Shown in pieces: positions 20,049-28,936 of a DNA stretch of 54,346 nt. Both the position numbers and the translations under genes were made by a program. The stretch is from assembly GCA_021203515.1 (NCBI GenBank), contig JAJQAY010000060.1, forward strand, positions 1 through 54,346. Direction: 5' to 3'. The notes under the pieces were generated by a model. It was not told the DNA's origin, made no database searches, and was given only the letters and a program-made list of their open reading frames with translations. Source of the stretch: Bacteroides sp. (GTDB lineage: Bacteria; Bacteroidota; Bacteroidia; Bacteroidales; Bacteroidaceae). The stretch's first letter is position 1; every line of letters starts with the position of its first letter.

Positions 20049-20056
20049 CAAAGATA
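20049..20056 (-). promoter_or_regulatory. -7 element (TATCTTTG) for aroB
   Basis: An exact TAnnTTTG match on the minus strand, with a predicted leader of about 55 nt. The leader holds AT-rich direct repeats (ACAAATTACGA type). Confidence 0.5.
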
Positions 20057-20076
20057 ATTCTTTCGCCAATAAATAG

Positions 20077-20084
20077 TATCTTTG
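20077..20084 (+). promoter_or_regulatory. -7 element (TATCTTTG) for the membrane protein at 20163
   Basis: An exact TAnnTTTG match on the plus strand, divergent from the aroB element 20 bp away. The predicted leader is about 70 nt and ends in an AT-rich TTTTTAA repeat tract. Confidence 0.5.
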
Positions 20085-20162
20085 TCCTCCGAAAATCTAC
20101 GGCGGAGTGAAACAACGCTCCGTTCGTCCCCTTTAATTTTTAACTTTTAATTTTTAATTAAT

Positions 20163-20576
20163 ATGAAGGCTCTTCTCCCCATCTACTGTCGTCTGCTCGG
20201 ATATTTTGTGATTGCCCTGGCTTTGTTTCTCCCTTTCATCATGGGTATGCTGGGCAGGGTGACGGATACCAATCTGTTGTTCTATAAAGAATGCTCCAAA
20301 CTACTGATGATGGTGGGTGCATTGATGATACTGTTTGCTCTGACGAAGGGCGAGAGCAAGGAGACGGAGCAGATACGTAACAAGGCGACGCGAAACGCCA
20401 TGTTCCTGACGGTTCTCTTCATTTTCGGCGGGATGCTTTATCGCGTGGCGAAAGGCGACCTGCTTTCCGTAGACTCTTCCTCCTTCCTGATATTCCTCAT
20501 TCTTAATGTTCTTTGCCTCGAATTTGGTATAAAGAAAGCGACGATTGATGGGCTATTTAAGCGGAATGGTCGATAA
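20163..20576 (+). CDS. Small four-helix membrane protein, unknown function
   Basis: A 137-residue protein with four predicted membrane segments (about 8-30, 43-60, 79-95 and 105-120). A basic and acidic loop (KGESKETEQIRNKATRN) lies between the second and third, and the C-terminal tail is basic. No known motif is recognised. The promoter element and good initiation context support a real gene. The outer-membrane barrel gene follows after about 100 bp on the same strand and may be cotranscribed. No function is proposed. Confidence 0.7.
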   Translation: MKALLPIYCRLLGYFVIALALFLPFIMGMLGRVTDTNLLFYKECSKLLMMVGALMILFALTKGESKETEQIRNKATRNAMFLTVLFIFGGMLYRVAKGDLLSVDSSSFLIFLILNVLCLEFGIKKATIDGLFKRNGR

Positions 20577-20676
20577 TTAAGGAAAATCAACCTGTAGGGC
20601 ATTAAACCTTTTGCCCGAAGATTTGTCCAATGAAACAGTTACAATAAACAGAGTTGATTATTTAGAATAATTGGGA

Positions 20677-23586
20677 ATGAAAAAGATTATCACCGGAGCA
20701 TTACTGCTGCTGGCAGCAACGTTTTCCGCATTCTCGCAGACTAAGAACATTACCGTATCCGGCCGAGTGGTCGAAGACACGAAAGAACCCGCAGCACAAG
20801 CCACAATTCAGTTACTCTCATTGCCGGACAGCGCTTATGCCGCCGGTATAGCCACCTCCACGCAGGGATATTTCACCCTGCCGAAGGTGAAAGCCGGAAA
20901 GTATGTGCTGAAAGTTTCCTATATCGGTTTCAAGAACAAATTTATTCCTCTGCAACTCTCCTCTACCACTCCCGACCGCAATATCGGTACGCTGACGCTC
21001 GAAACGGATGCCATCACGCTGTCCGAAGCGGTTATCACGGCCGAAGCCCCGCAGGTGCAGGTCGTGGAAGATACGCTGGTGTATAACTCCACCGCCTATC
21101 GCACGCCCGAAGGAGCCATGCTGGAGGAGTTGGTGAAGAAACTCCCCGGTGCGGAAATCGATGACGACGGAAACGTGAAGATTAACGGCAAGGACTTGAA
21201 GAAGATAATGGTGAACGGCAAGGAGTTCTTTGGCGGTGATGTGAAGACCGGTTTGAAGAACCTGCCTGTCGACATGATTGACAAACTGAAAACCTATGAT
21301 AAGAAGTCGGACTTGGCACGCATCACCGGCATTGACGACGGTGAAGAAGAAACCGTGCTCGACCTGATCGTGAAGAAAGGCATGAACCAGGGATGGTTTG
21401 GTAATGCGGATGTGGCTTACGGTACGGAAGACCGCTACATGGGTCGCCTTATGCTGAACCGCTTTGTGAATAAGACGCAATTCTCTTTAATCGGGTCTGC
21501 CAACAACGTCAACGACCAGGGATTTTCCGGCGGTGGCGGTGGCCCTCGTTGGCGCAGGAACAATGGACTGACGGCTACGAAGACGCTGGGCGTGAACTTT
21601 GCCACGCAGACTTCCAAGATAGAGCTTGGCGGTAGCGCCCGTTACAATTATAGTGATGCCGACATCATCAGCACCAACTCTTCCGAACGTTTCTTGCAGA
21701 ACGGTAGTTCTTATTCCAACTCCAATTCCATCAACGGCAACCGGAACGAGAACTTCAATGCCGACTTCCGTCTGGAGTGGAACCCGGACTCGATGACGAG
21801 TATCATTTTCCGTCCTAACTTCTCTTATGGTACGACGGACAACGCCTCCCGTTCGGAGTCGGGAACGTTTAATGCCGACCCGTACAGCATCATTGCCAAT
21901 CCGAACGATTTCCTAAACTTTGACCAACTGACGAACGACCCTCTCAAAGATATTCGGGTGAACGCCACGAACGATGCTTCTTTGGGCAAGAGCAAGAGTC
22001 TCTCGACGAATGCGACCTTGCAGGTGAACCGGAAGTTGAATAACCTGGGACGTAACATTACTTTTCGCGGCGCCTTCGGCTATGGCGACAATGACAACGA
22101 TCAATATACCAAGTCGGAAACGAGCTACTATCAGATATTGAACGCTCTGGGCGGTGATTCTATTCTATATCGAAACCAGTACATCACCACACCGACCAAT
22201 AATTATAACTATACGGCGCAAGTCACGTATAGCGAACCGATTGCCCGCGCCACATTCTTGCAGTTCAGCTATCAGTTCCAATATAAGTATAGCGAGAGCG
22301 ATAAGACAACGTTCGATTTGCTGAGCTTTCCCGATTGGGAGGTTGGCGGCCCGTTGCCTGCCGGCTACGAGACTCATCCGGTGGATAGTCTGGGCAAGTA
22401 TGCCGAATACCGGTATTATAGCCACGATGCTTCCGTATCCTTGCGTTTCATCCGTGAGAAGTACCAGTTGAGCGCCGGTATGTCTTTCCAACCGCAACAC
22501 TCGGTATTGTCCTACAAGCAGGGCGATTACATGATTGATACGACGTGCAATGTGTTCAATTTCGCTCCGAATATCGACTTCCGCTACCGCTTCTCCAAGG
22601 TGAGCCAGTTGCGCCTCATGTATCGCGGACGTAGCGGACAACCTAGCATGGAAAACCTGTTGCCTATCGTGGACAATTCCGATCCGCTGAACGTGCGGGT
22701 GGGTAATCCGGGCTTGAAGCCATCGTTCACACATAGTATGCGCTTGTTCTATAACACCTATAATGCGGAGTTGCAGTGCGGCATCATGACGCATGTCAAC
22801 TTCTCCGCCACGCAGAACAGCATCAGCAACAGCACCGAGTACAATGAACAGACCGGCGGACGAATTACCACGCCCAAGAATATCAACGGCAACTGGAACG
22901 CCTTCGGTATGTTCGGTTTCAATACGGCATTGAAGAATAAGAAGTTTACTGTCAACTCGTTCTCCAACATCAACTATGCCAACAACGCGGCCTACCTCTA
23001 TAACCAGGACACGAAGCTGGACGACAAGAATACGACCACCGGACTTACCTTGGGCGAACGCCTGAACGGTGCCTATCGAAACAATTGGTTTGAGTTCGGT
23101 CTGAACGGTTCTATCTCCTATACGGCCGAGCGCAGTAAATTGCGTCCGGAGAACAATCAGGAGCCTTATACCTTCTCTTACGGTGCCCTGACGAACATTA
23201 CGATGCCCTGGAAGATGACACTCTCCACGAACATCACCAACCAGAGCCGTCGCGGCTATACGGACAGCAGCATGAACCGCAACGAACTGATATGGAACGC
23301 CCAACTCTCGCAGACTTTCCTGAAAGGAGGAGCGGGTACCATCAGCTTCGAGATGTACGACATCTTGAAGAAGCAGAGCAATATCAGCCGTTCGCTGACG
23401 GCGGATGCCCGTTCGGTATCTTCCTACAACGGCGTTAACAGCTATTGCATGCTGCACTTCATCTATCGCCTGAATATCTTCGACAATAAAGCTGCTCGCG
23501 ACAGCATGCAGGCAGACGCTTTTGACGGTGGCGGTGGCCCCGGCGGCCGTGGCGGATTTGGCGGTGGTGGACGTCGTCCGTTCTAA
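20677..23586 (+). CDS. TonB-receptor-like outer-membrane beta-barrel protein
   Basis: A 969-residue outer-membrane protein. It has a signal peptide (MKKIITGALLLLAATFSAFS), a carboxypeptidase-regulatory-like domain (VSGRVVEDTKEPAAQATIQL, about 25-110), a plug-like region (about 130-220, with LEELVKKLPGAEIDDDGNV and INGK) and a large beta-barrel of the OMP_b-brl_3 type. The C-terminus is unusual: a glycine-rich GGGGPGGRGGFGGGG tail before RRPF. A TTG at 20671 is in frame, but the ATG at 20677 gives the canonical signal peptide. There is no SusD partner, so the cargo is unknown; such orphan receptors may transport peptides, metals or act in envelope assembly. A 31-bp-stem hairpin follows the stop. 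Confidence 0.88.
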   Translation: MKKIITGALLLLAATFSAFSQTKNITVSGRVVEDTKEPAAQATIQLLSLPDSAYAAGIATSTQGYFTLPKVKAGKYVLKVSYIGFKNKFIPLQLSSTTPDRNIGTLTLETDAITLSEAVITAEAPQVQVVEDTLVYNSTAYRTPEGAMLEELVKKLPGAEIDDDGNVKINGKDLKKIMVNGKEFFGGDVKTGLKNLPVDMIDKLKTYDKKSDLARITGIDDGEEETVLDLIVKKGMNQGWFGNADVAYGTEDRYMGRLMLNRFVNKTQFSLIGSANNVNDQGFSGGGGGPRWRRNNGLTATKTLGVNFATQTSKIELGGSARYNYSDADIISTNSSERFLQNGSSYSNSNSINGNRNENFNADFRLEWNPDSMTSIIFRPNFSYGTTDNASRSESGTFNADPYSIIANPNDFLNFDQLTNDPLKDIRVNATNDASLGKSKSLSTNATLQVNRKLNNLGRNITFRGAFGYGDNDNDQYTKSETSYYQILNALGGDSILYRNQYITTPTNNYNYTAQVTYSEPIARATFLQFSYQFQYKYSESDKTTFDLLSFPDWEVGGPLPAGYETHPVDSLGKYAEYRYYSHDASVSLRFIREKYQLSAGMSFQPQHSVLSYKQGDYMIDTTCNVFNFAPNIDFRYRFSKVSQLRLMYRGRSGQPSMENLLPIVDNSDPLNVRVGNPGLKPSFTHSMRLFYNTYNAELQCGIMTHVNFSATQNSISNSTEYNEQTGGRITTPKNINGNWNAFGMFGFNTALKNKKFTVNSFSNINYANNAAYLYNQDTKLDDKNTTTGLTLGERLNGAYRNNWFEFGLNGSISYTAERSKLRPENNQEPYTFSYGALTNITMPWKMTLSTNITNQSRRGYTDSSMNRNELIWNAQLSQTFLKGGAGTISFEMYDILKKQSNISRSLTADARSVSSYNGVNSYCMLHFIYRLNIFDNKAARDSMQADAFDGGGGPGGRGGFGGGGRRPF

Positions 23587-23611
23587 TCTATAAAAGTAAA
23601 ACGACCTATCA

Positions 23612-23689
23612 TTAGAAACGCAGATTAACGCAGATTATCGCAGAGTTAATTTAGGCTTTGCGATAATCTGCGTTAATCTGCGTTTCTAA
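23612..23689. repeat. Long hairpin built of ACGCAGATTA decamers
   Basis: Perfect 31-bp arms (23612-23642 and 23659-23689) flank a 16-nt loop. Each arm holds about three copies of a decamer near ACGCAGATTA. It lies between the outer-membrane barrel gene and cls on the same strand, where it could end or attenuate transcription, but it has no clean T-tract. Confidence 0.85.
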
Positions 23690-23808
23690 AGTTATATATT
23701 GATAGTCACTTCAGACTTTTGGCATCTCCTTTTAATGTTAATCTGTGTAATAGGCAGTGAAAGTTCCTCTGTTTTTTCTACATTTGTTATATACTTTATA
23801 ACAAATCT

Positions 23809-25248
23809 ATGCTTGATTGGAACTTTATCACCAGCCAGATAGCCTCGATAGCCTTCGATATCATCTATTTCGGAGCTATTATCGGAACGATTATCGTCAT
23901 CATACTCGATAACCGAAATCCGGTGAAGACGATGGCGTGGATATTGATGCTGATGTTCCTCCCCGTGGTGGGACTTGTCCTTTACTTCTTTTTCGGTCGC
24001 AGCCAGCGCCGTGTGCGCATCATCGGTAAGAAAAGCTACAATCACCTGCTGAAGAAGCCGATGGTGGAGCACCTCAGTCAACAGTCGAGCGCTCTTCCGA
24101 TGAGCTACAGCCGGCTTATCTCCCTGTTCCGCAGTACCAATCAGGCTTTTCCGTTCGATGGCAACCGGGTGGAGGTCTATACGATGGGGCTTTCCATGCT
24201 TCAATCCCTGCTGCGCGAATTGCAAAAGGCCACGCAGCACATCCATATGGAGTTTTATATCTTTGAAGACGACCCCATCGGTCGGATGGTGCGCGATGTC
24301 TTGATAGACAAGGCGAGGCAAGGAGTGGAGGTGCGCGTGATTTATGACGACGTAGGCTGCTGGCATGTGCCCAATTATTTCTTTGAGCAGATGCGCGAGG
24401 CCGGAGTAGAGGTGCGCAGCTTCCTGAAAGTACGCTTTTCGCTGTTCACCAGTAAAGTGAATTATCGCAACCACCGGAAGATTGTCGTTATCGACGGTCG
24501 TATCGGGTTTGTGGGTGGAATGAACTTGGCGAAACGCTATATGCGGGGCTTCTCTTGGGGGATTTGGCGCGATACACACCTGCTGCTGGAAGGCAAAGCC
24601 GTGCACGGATTGCAGACCGCCTTCCTGCTCGACTGGTACTTCGTAGACCGCACGCTGATTACTTCCGCCTGCTATTTCCCGAAGCTGGACAACTACGGCA
24701 CTTCGTTGGCGCAGATTGTGACAAGCGAGCCGGTGGGTCCGTGGAAGGATATTATGCAGGGACTGATGCTGGCCATCACCGGAGCCAAGAAATACTTCTA
24801 CATACAGACGCCCTATTTTCTGCCTACGGAAGCGGTGGCGATTGCCATGCAGACTGCCGCCCTTTCGGGGGTGGATGTGCGCCTGATGCTTCCTTTGCGT
24901 GCCGACAACCGATTGACACATTTAGGTTCCTGCTCTTATCTGGCGGATGTGCTGCATTCGGGTGTGAAGGTGTATTTCTATAAGAAGGGATTTCTGCACT
25001 CCAAGATGATGGTGTCGGACGATGAACTGTCTACGGTGGGCTCTACGAATATTGACTTCCGTAGCTTCGAGCATAATTTTGAGGTGAATGCATTCATGTA
25101 TGATACGGAGACTGCACTCCAGATGCGTGAAATCTTTCTGCAAGACCAGCGGGAGTGTGAGCCGGTGTTCCTGAAGAACTGGGTGAAACGTGCCTGGTAT
25201 CGCAAAGCAGCGGAGAGTGTGGTGCGGCTGTTGGCACCGCTTCTTTAA
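23809..25248 (+). CDS. cls: Cardiolipin synthase (phospholipase D type)
   Basis: A 479-residue inner-membrane enzyme joining two phosphatidylglycerols to cardiolipin and glycerol. Two N-terminal membrane segments (about 12-32 and 42-60) precede two PLD-type catalytic domains. Each carries an HKD motif: NHRKIVVIDG (about 222-231) and LHSKMMVSDD (about 398-407). The length and order are normal for bacterial Cls. It follows a large hairpin and is probably transcribed on its own. Its TAA stop lies in the outer end of the heptamer palindrome shared with convergent rsmD. Confidence 0.95.
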   Translation: MLDWNFITSQIASIAFDIIYFGAIIGTIIVIILDNRNPVKTMAWILMLMFLPVVGLVLYFFFGRSQRRVRIIGKKSYNHLLKKPMVEHLSQQSSALPMSYSRLISLFRSTNQAFPFDGNRVEVYTMGLSMLQSLLRELQKATQHIHMEFYIFEDDPIGRMVRDVLIDKARQGVEVRVIYDDVGCWHVPNYFFEQMREAGVEVRSFLKVRFSLFTSKVNYRNHRKIVVIDGRIGFVGGMNLAKRYMRGFSWGIWRDTHLLLEGKAVHGLQTAFLLDWYFVDRTLITSACYFPKLDNYGTSLAQIVTSEPVGPWKDIMQGLMLAITGAKKYFYIQTPYFLPTEAVAIAMQTAALSGVDVRLMLPLRADNRLTHLGSCSYLADVLHSGVKVYFYKKGFLHSKMMVSDDELSTVGSTNIDFRSFEHNFEVNAFMYDTETALQMREIFLQDQRECEPVFLKNWVKRAWYRKAAESVVRLLAPLL

Positions 25249-25360
25249 ATGAAGAATGAAGAATGAAGAATGAAGAATGAAGAATTAGCTGCGCAACACA
25301 TGCCGCATGGTGATTCTTCATTCTTCATTCTTCATTCTTCATTCTTCATTCTTCATTTAA
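25245..25360. repeat. Palindrome of GAAGAAT heptamers between cls and rsmD
   Basis: The left arm (25245-25285) is TTAAAT plus five GAAGAAT units. The right arm (25313-25360) is six ATTCTTC units plus ATTTAA, the reverse complement with one unit more. The loop is 27 nt. Both the cls TAA and the rsmD TGA stop codons fall inside the arms, so the element probably serves as a shared two-way terminator. Confidence 0.9.
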
Positions 25361-25886
25361 ACAGGGTGAAGTTGACGCTGCCGTACACCCTTCTCTCTAC
25401 GAAGTGCGGATGCTCTTCGAAATTATTGCTCTTTCCATGTTCAAGGACGAACAGACCGTCCTCTTTCAGCAAGTTATTTTCGAATATCAGGTCGGGCAGG
25501 GTTTCAAGTCCGGTGAGTTCGTAAGGAGGGTCGGCGAAGATGAAGTCGAACTGCTCGCGCCCGCTTTGGATGTACTTGGAGACATCGCCGTGCACAGGCA
25601 GGCATTTGTCCGTCTTCACCTCTTGCATCACTTTGCAGATGAAGACATAGTGGTCGCGGTCTTTCTCTACGCTGACTACCTGGTCGCAGCCTCTGGACAC
25701 CAGTTCGATGCTGATGCTGCCCGTACCGGCAAAAAGGTCAAGTGCACGCACGCTGTCCTCAAAGTCTATGTAGTTGGCAAGCACGTTGAAGAGATTTTCT
25801 TTGGCAAAGTCCGTGGTGGGGCGTGCCTTGAACGAACGGGGTACGTCGAAACGTCTTCTTTTATATATTCCGCTGATTACTCGCAT
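25353..25886 (-). CDS. rsmD: 16S rRNA (guanine966-N2)-methyltransferase
   Basis: A 177-residue SAM-dependent methyltransferase that modifies G966 in 16S rRNA during 30S assembly. It shows the SAM-binding motif LDLFAGTGSISIE (about 49-61) and the catalytic ADPPY motif (Asp119 to Tyr122), with the N-terminal RVISGIYKRRR start typical of RsmD. The length is normal. Its ATG overlaps the end of the upstream DUF3822 gene by 10 bp, so the two are translationally coupled. Its stop codon lies in the heptamer repeat arm. Confidence 0.94.
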   Translation of the reverse strand: MRVISGIYKRRRFDVPRSFKARPTTDFAKENLFNVLANYIDFEDSVRALDLFAGTGSISIELVSRGCDQVVSVEKDRDHYVFICKVMQEVKTDKCLPVHGDVSKYIQSGREQFDFIFADPPYELTGLETLPDLIFENNLLKEDGLFVLEHGKSNNFEEHPHFVERRVYGSVNFTLFK

Positions 25887-26656
25887 AAGCTGATGGTTTG
25901 TAGGTCGACACTGGTGGCAGGTGCCATGATGGATACCTGCCGGATAAATCTTTCGAGTTCGGGCTGCAACAACTCTTTGCCGGACACTTCACCGGTGAGA
26001 TGAAGCTCGTCATTTTCCTGTTCCATACCGAGTTGCTTCCATATATATAGTATATAGTAGATGCGGTCGCCGGTCTCTTTGCAGGCGATGGAGTTTGCCA
26101 GCAAGAGGCGTCCGTGCTCGTAGGCATATATGTCTATAGCCTCGTTGCGCAGATGCACGTACATTTTCCGGTTGTTTCCCACGCGGCTCTTTGTCGCGAA
26201 GAATTCGATGAAGGGACTGCATTGGGCGAAGAACCGGATGCCGGAGTATTGCTCGCGCAGGAAGGCACAGACACTCTTATCCATACCGAACAGTACAACG
26301 ATGTTATTCTTTTGCAGAATGTTGTATTGCACCAGTTCGTTTTCTTGTTTCGGGTGGTTATGATAGAATACGATTTCCGCTTGTTCGTCCTCAAAGAATT
26401 CCAGCGGAATGAAAGTAAACCGTTTGTTCGCCATCAATACGTTGACACGGCGGAAAGGTCGGTTCAACCATTCTACTTCGCGGAAAATCCGTTTCAGGTT
26501 GGCAGTGAGAGACAAAGATTCGTCCACCTCATGGTCGTAGTAAGAAAGCTGACCGTCGGCCTGAGGATTGAATACAGAAAAAGAAAATCCATCCGTACTA
26601 AGACGGATGGATAAAGTATATTGTTCCGATTTACTAAAATCAGTTGTTTCTATCAT
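25877..26656 (-). CDS. DUF3822 family protein
   Basis: A 259-residue soluble protein matching the DUF3822 family, which is common in Bacteroidota beside rsmD. The sequence alternates beta-rich segments (LSIRLSTDGFSFSVFNP, RKMYVHLRNEAIDIYAYEHGRLLLANSI) in a pattern reminiscent of an actin-like ATPase fold, but I cannot identify a complete nucleotide site. Function unknown. The 10-bp overlap with rsmD suggests a linked role, perhaps in ribosome maturation (inference only). The upstream membrane-anchored gene ends 15 bp before its ATG, so three genes form one unit. Confidence 0.83.
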   Translation of the reverse strand: MIETTDFSKSEQYTLSIRLSTDGFSFSVFNPQADGQLSYYDHEVDESLSLTANLKRIFREVEWLNRPFRRVNVLMANKRFTFIPLEFFEDEQAEIVFYHNHPKQENELVQYNILQKNNIVVLFGMDKSVCAFLREQYSGIRFFAQCSPFIEFFATKSRVGNNRKMYVHLRNEAIDIYAYEHGRLLLANSIACKETGDRIYYILYIWKQLGMEQENDELHLTGEVSGKELLQPELERFIRQVSIMAPATSVDLQTISLCE

Positions 26657-26671
26657 ACGTAGGTTGGTGGA

Positions 26672-27358
26672 TTATTCCCAGTTACCGGCGTTGTTGTTAG
26701 CTGTTTCCAAGCTACCAATCATCAGACCGGCATATTTACCCAGTTTGGTTTGCAAGTCTTTCAGGTTGGCAATCTCTTGTTTGTTCAGACCGTTCAGATA
26801 TACATCGTACGGAGTCTTCACTTCGAGCAGGCAGAAAGGAGCACCCGATTTAGCTGTATCGTTGCGGATAGCCATTTCAAACTGTGCACCGTTTCCGTAA
26901 GGAACGTATCTCATAGAGTCGGCATTGAATCCTTTCGGGAATACTGTATCCAAAACGGCTACCCACAGAGTGTCACGTTTGAAGTTTTCCAATCCCCATT
27001 TCTTTACTTCATCATACTTACCGGTCTTCTTTGCTTTATTGATGATATTGACAGCCTTCTTCTCAGTCAATCCGTCTTCCAACTGCTTGTCGTTCAGTTC
27101 ACCTTGTTTGAAGACGAACGGAAGCTTTTGGTTCTTAACGAAGTCAATCAGCGAATCGAAGCTGGCAGTGTATTGCTGGTCGTGCAAACCGCGATACTCC
27201 AACTGTACTTTACGAATGTCGATTAAGCGAGCGATGACTGCTGCATCTCTGTGCTTTTTGGCTTTTTCAAAGCTTATAGGACCCATAATGCTGGTATAGC
27301 AGATATAAACCAAGACCAGAGCACATAAGCCTAAAACGATATTAAATACTGTTTTCAT
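26672..27358 (-). CDS. Membrane-anchored protein of unknown function
   Basis: A 228-residue protein with one N-terminal membrane anchor (about 5-25, VFNIVLGLCALVLVYICYTS) and a hydrophilic body, probably periplasmic. The body begins with a helical DAAVIARLIDIRKVQLEYRGLHDQQYTASFDSLIDF-like segment over about residues 38-74. This resembles the pilin-like membrane-tethered proteins seen in Bacteroidales, but there is no recognised domain. It is the first gene of a probable operon with the DUF3822 gene and rsmD (15-bp gap). A TATTTTTG promoter element lies 34 bp upstream. No function is proposed. Confidence 0.75.
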   Translation of the reverse strand: MKTVFNIVLGLCALVLVYICYTSIMGPISFEKAKKHRDAAVIARLIDIRKVQLEYRGLHDQQYTASFDSLIDFVKNQKLPFVFKQGELNDKQLEDGLTEKKAVNIINKAKKTGKYDEVKKWGLENFKRDTLWVAVLDTVFPKGFNADSMRYVPYGNGAQFEMAIRNDTAKSGAPFCLLEVKTPYDVYLNGLNKQEIANLKDLQTKLGKYAGLMIGSLETANNNAGNWE

Positions 27359-27392
27359 GATAAATATGTTTTTAGTTGTTATATTCGCACCG

Positions 27393-27400
27393 CAAAAATA
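27393..27400 (-). promoter_or_regulatory. -7 element (TATTTTTG) for the 27358 operon
   Basis: TATTTTTG on the minus strand lies 35 bp upstream of the ATG at 27358 and fits TAnnTTTG. It would drive the anchored protein, DUF3822 and rsmD. Confidence 0.4.
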
Positions 27401-27452
27401 AAAGAAATAAATTTAAAAACGACTGTTTCTCTTACTTTTTTCTATTACAAAA

Positions 27453-28871
27453 ATGATAAATAACTATTTAGAAAGGCAAATTAAGGGAAATTTTCCTTAC
27501 CAACCAACTCCGGAGCAAGAAATTGCGATAAAATCTTTATCGGGCTTTCTTCTCTCTCCCCGTAATGATGCGGTTTTTCTGCTCCGTGGTTATGCAGGAA
27601 CGGGTAAAACGTCGTTGGTCGGAGCGTTGGTCCGGACGTTGGATAAGTTGCAGCAGAAATCCATATTGTTGGCCCCGACGGGACGGGCGGCCAAAGTATT
27701 TTCTGCTTACGCGGGGCATCCGACGTTTACAATTCATAAAAAAATCTATAGACAGCAATCGTTTTCTAATGAGACAAGTAACTTTTCGGTGAACGATAAT
27801 TTGACAACGCACACGCTGTATATCGTGGATGAGGCTTCGATGATTTCCAATGAGGGCTTGTCCGGTTCGGTGTTCGGAACGGGCCGGTTGCTGGATGATT
27901 TGATACAGTTTGTATATTCCGGTGAGGGATGCCGCTTGTTGCTGATGGGGGATACGGCGCAGCTTCCTCCGGTGGGCGAGGAGCAGAGTCCCGCACTCTT
28001 CGCCGAGGCGCTGAAGGGCTATGGGCTGGAGGTGCAGGAAGTAGACCTGACGCAGGTGGTGAGGCAGGAGCAGCAGTCCGGCATCCTGTGGAATGCTACG
28101 CGCCTGCGGCAACTGATTGCCGAAGACGCTTGCAATGTGTTGCCGCAGATACGGGTGACAGGCTTTGCAGACATTAAGGTGCTGCCGGGAACCGAACTGA
28201 TAGATACGCTCGAAAGCTGCTACGACCACGATGGCCTGGACGAGACGATTGTGATATGCCGCTCCAACAAACGGGCTAATATATACAATAACGGCATTCG
28301 CGCGCAGATACTTTGGCGGGAGGATGAACTGAACACCGGTGACTTGCTGATGGTAGCGAAAAATAATTATTTTTGGACGGAGAAACAGAAGGAAATGGAC
28401 TTCATAGCCAACGGTGAAACGGCAGTGGTGCGCCGCGTGCGCCGCACAAGCGAACTGTACGGCTTCCGCTTTGCCGACGTTACACTGGCTTTTCCCTACT
28501 ATAACGACTTTGAACTGGAAGTGAACCTCTTGCTGGATACCTTGCACAGCGATGCTCCCGCGCTGCCCAAGGCGGACAATGACCGCCTGTTCTACACCGT
28601 TCTCGAAGATTATGCCGACATCACCGTGAAGCGTGAACGGATGAAGAAGATGAAAGCCGACCCCTACTACAACGCCCTGCAAGTGAAGTATGCCTATGCC
28701 GTGACCTGCCACAAGGCGCAGGGCGGACAATGGAAGAACGTCTTCCTCGACCAGGGATATATGACGGACGAGTATCTGACACCCGATTATTTCCGTTGGC
28801 TCTACACCGCATTCACCCGCGCCACGGTGACGCTCTATCTGGTGAATTATCCGCAGGAGCAAATTATGTAG
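27453..28871 (+). CDS. RecD/Dda-like superfamily 1 DNA helicase
   Basis: A 472-residue ATPase with the superfamily 1B helicase motifs in order: Walker A GYAGTGKTS (Lys52), motif Ia APTGRAA (about 74-80), Walker B IVDEASM (Asp126, Glu127), motif III GDTAQLPPVGE, and the C-terminal VTCHKAQGGQWKNV and FTRAT motifs. It lacks the RecD2 N-terminal region, so it is closer in size to Dda-type helicases. Expected activity is ATP-driven 5'-3' unwinding in repair or replication restart. No RecB/RecC partner is nearby. A lipoprotein gene follows after 65 bp. The family call is firm, the process inferred. Confidence 0.9.
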   Translation: MINNYLERQIKGNFPYQPTPEQEIAIKSLSGFLLSPRNDAVFLLRGYAGTGKTSLVGALVRTLDKLQQKSILLAPTGRAAKVFSAYAGHPTFTIHKKIYRQQSFSNETSNFSVNDNLTTHTLYIVDEASMISNEGLSGSVFGTGRLLDDLIQFVYSGEGCRLLLMGDTAQLPPVGEEQSPALFAEALKGYGLEVQEVDLTQVVRQEQQSGILWNATRLRQLIAEDACNVLPQIRVTGFADIKVLPGTELIDTLESCYDHDGLDETIVICRSNKRANIYNNGIRAQILWREDELNTGDLLMVAKNNYFWTEKQKEMDFIANGETAVVRRVRRTSELYGFRFADVTLAFPYYNDFELEVNLLLDTLHSDAPALPKADNDRLFYTVLEDYADITVKRERMKKMKADPYYNALQVKYAYAVTCHKAQGGQWKNVFLDQGYMTDEYLTPDYFRWLYTAFTRATVTLYLVNYPQEQIM

Positions 28872-28936
28872 ATATCCGGTGCAGTATTTCGTCCAAACGG
28901 GCATTTCCTTATATAGAACAACTAAATTTGAAGACA

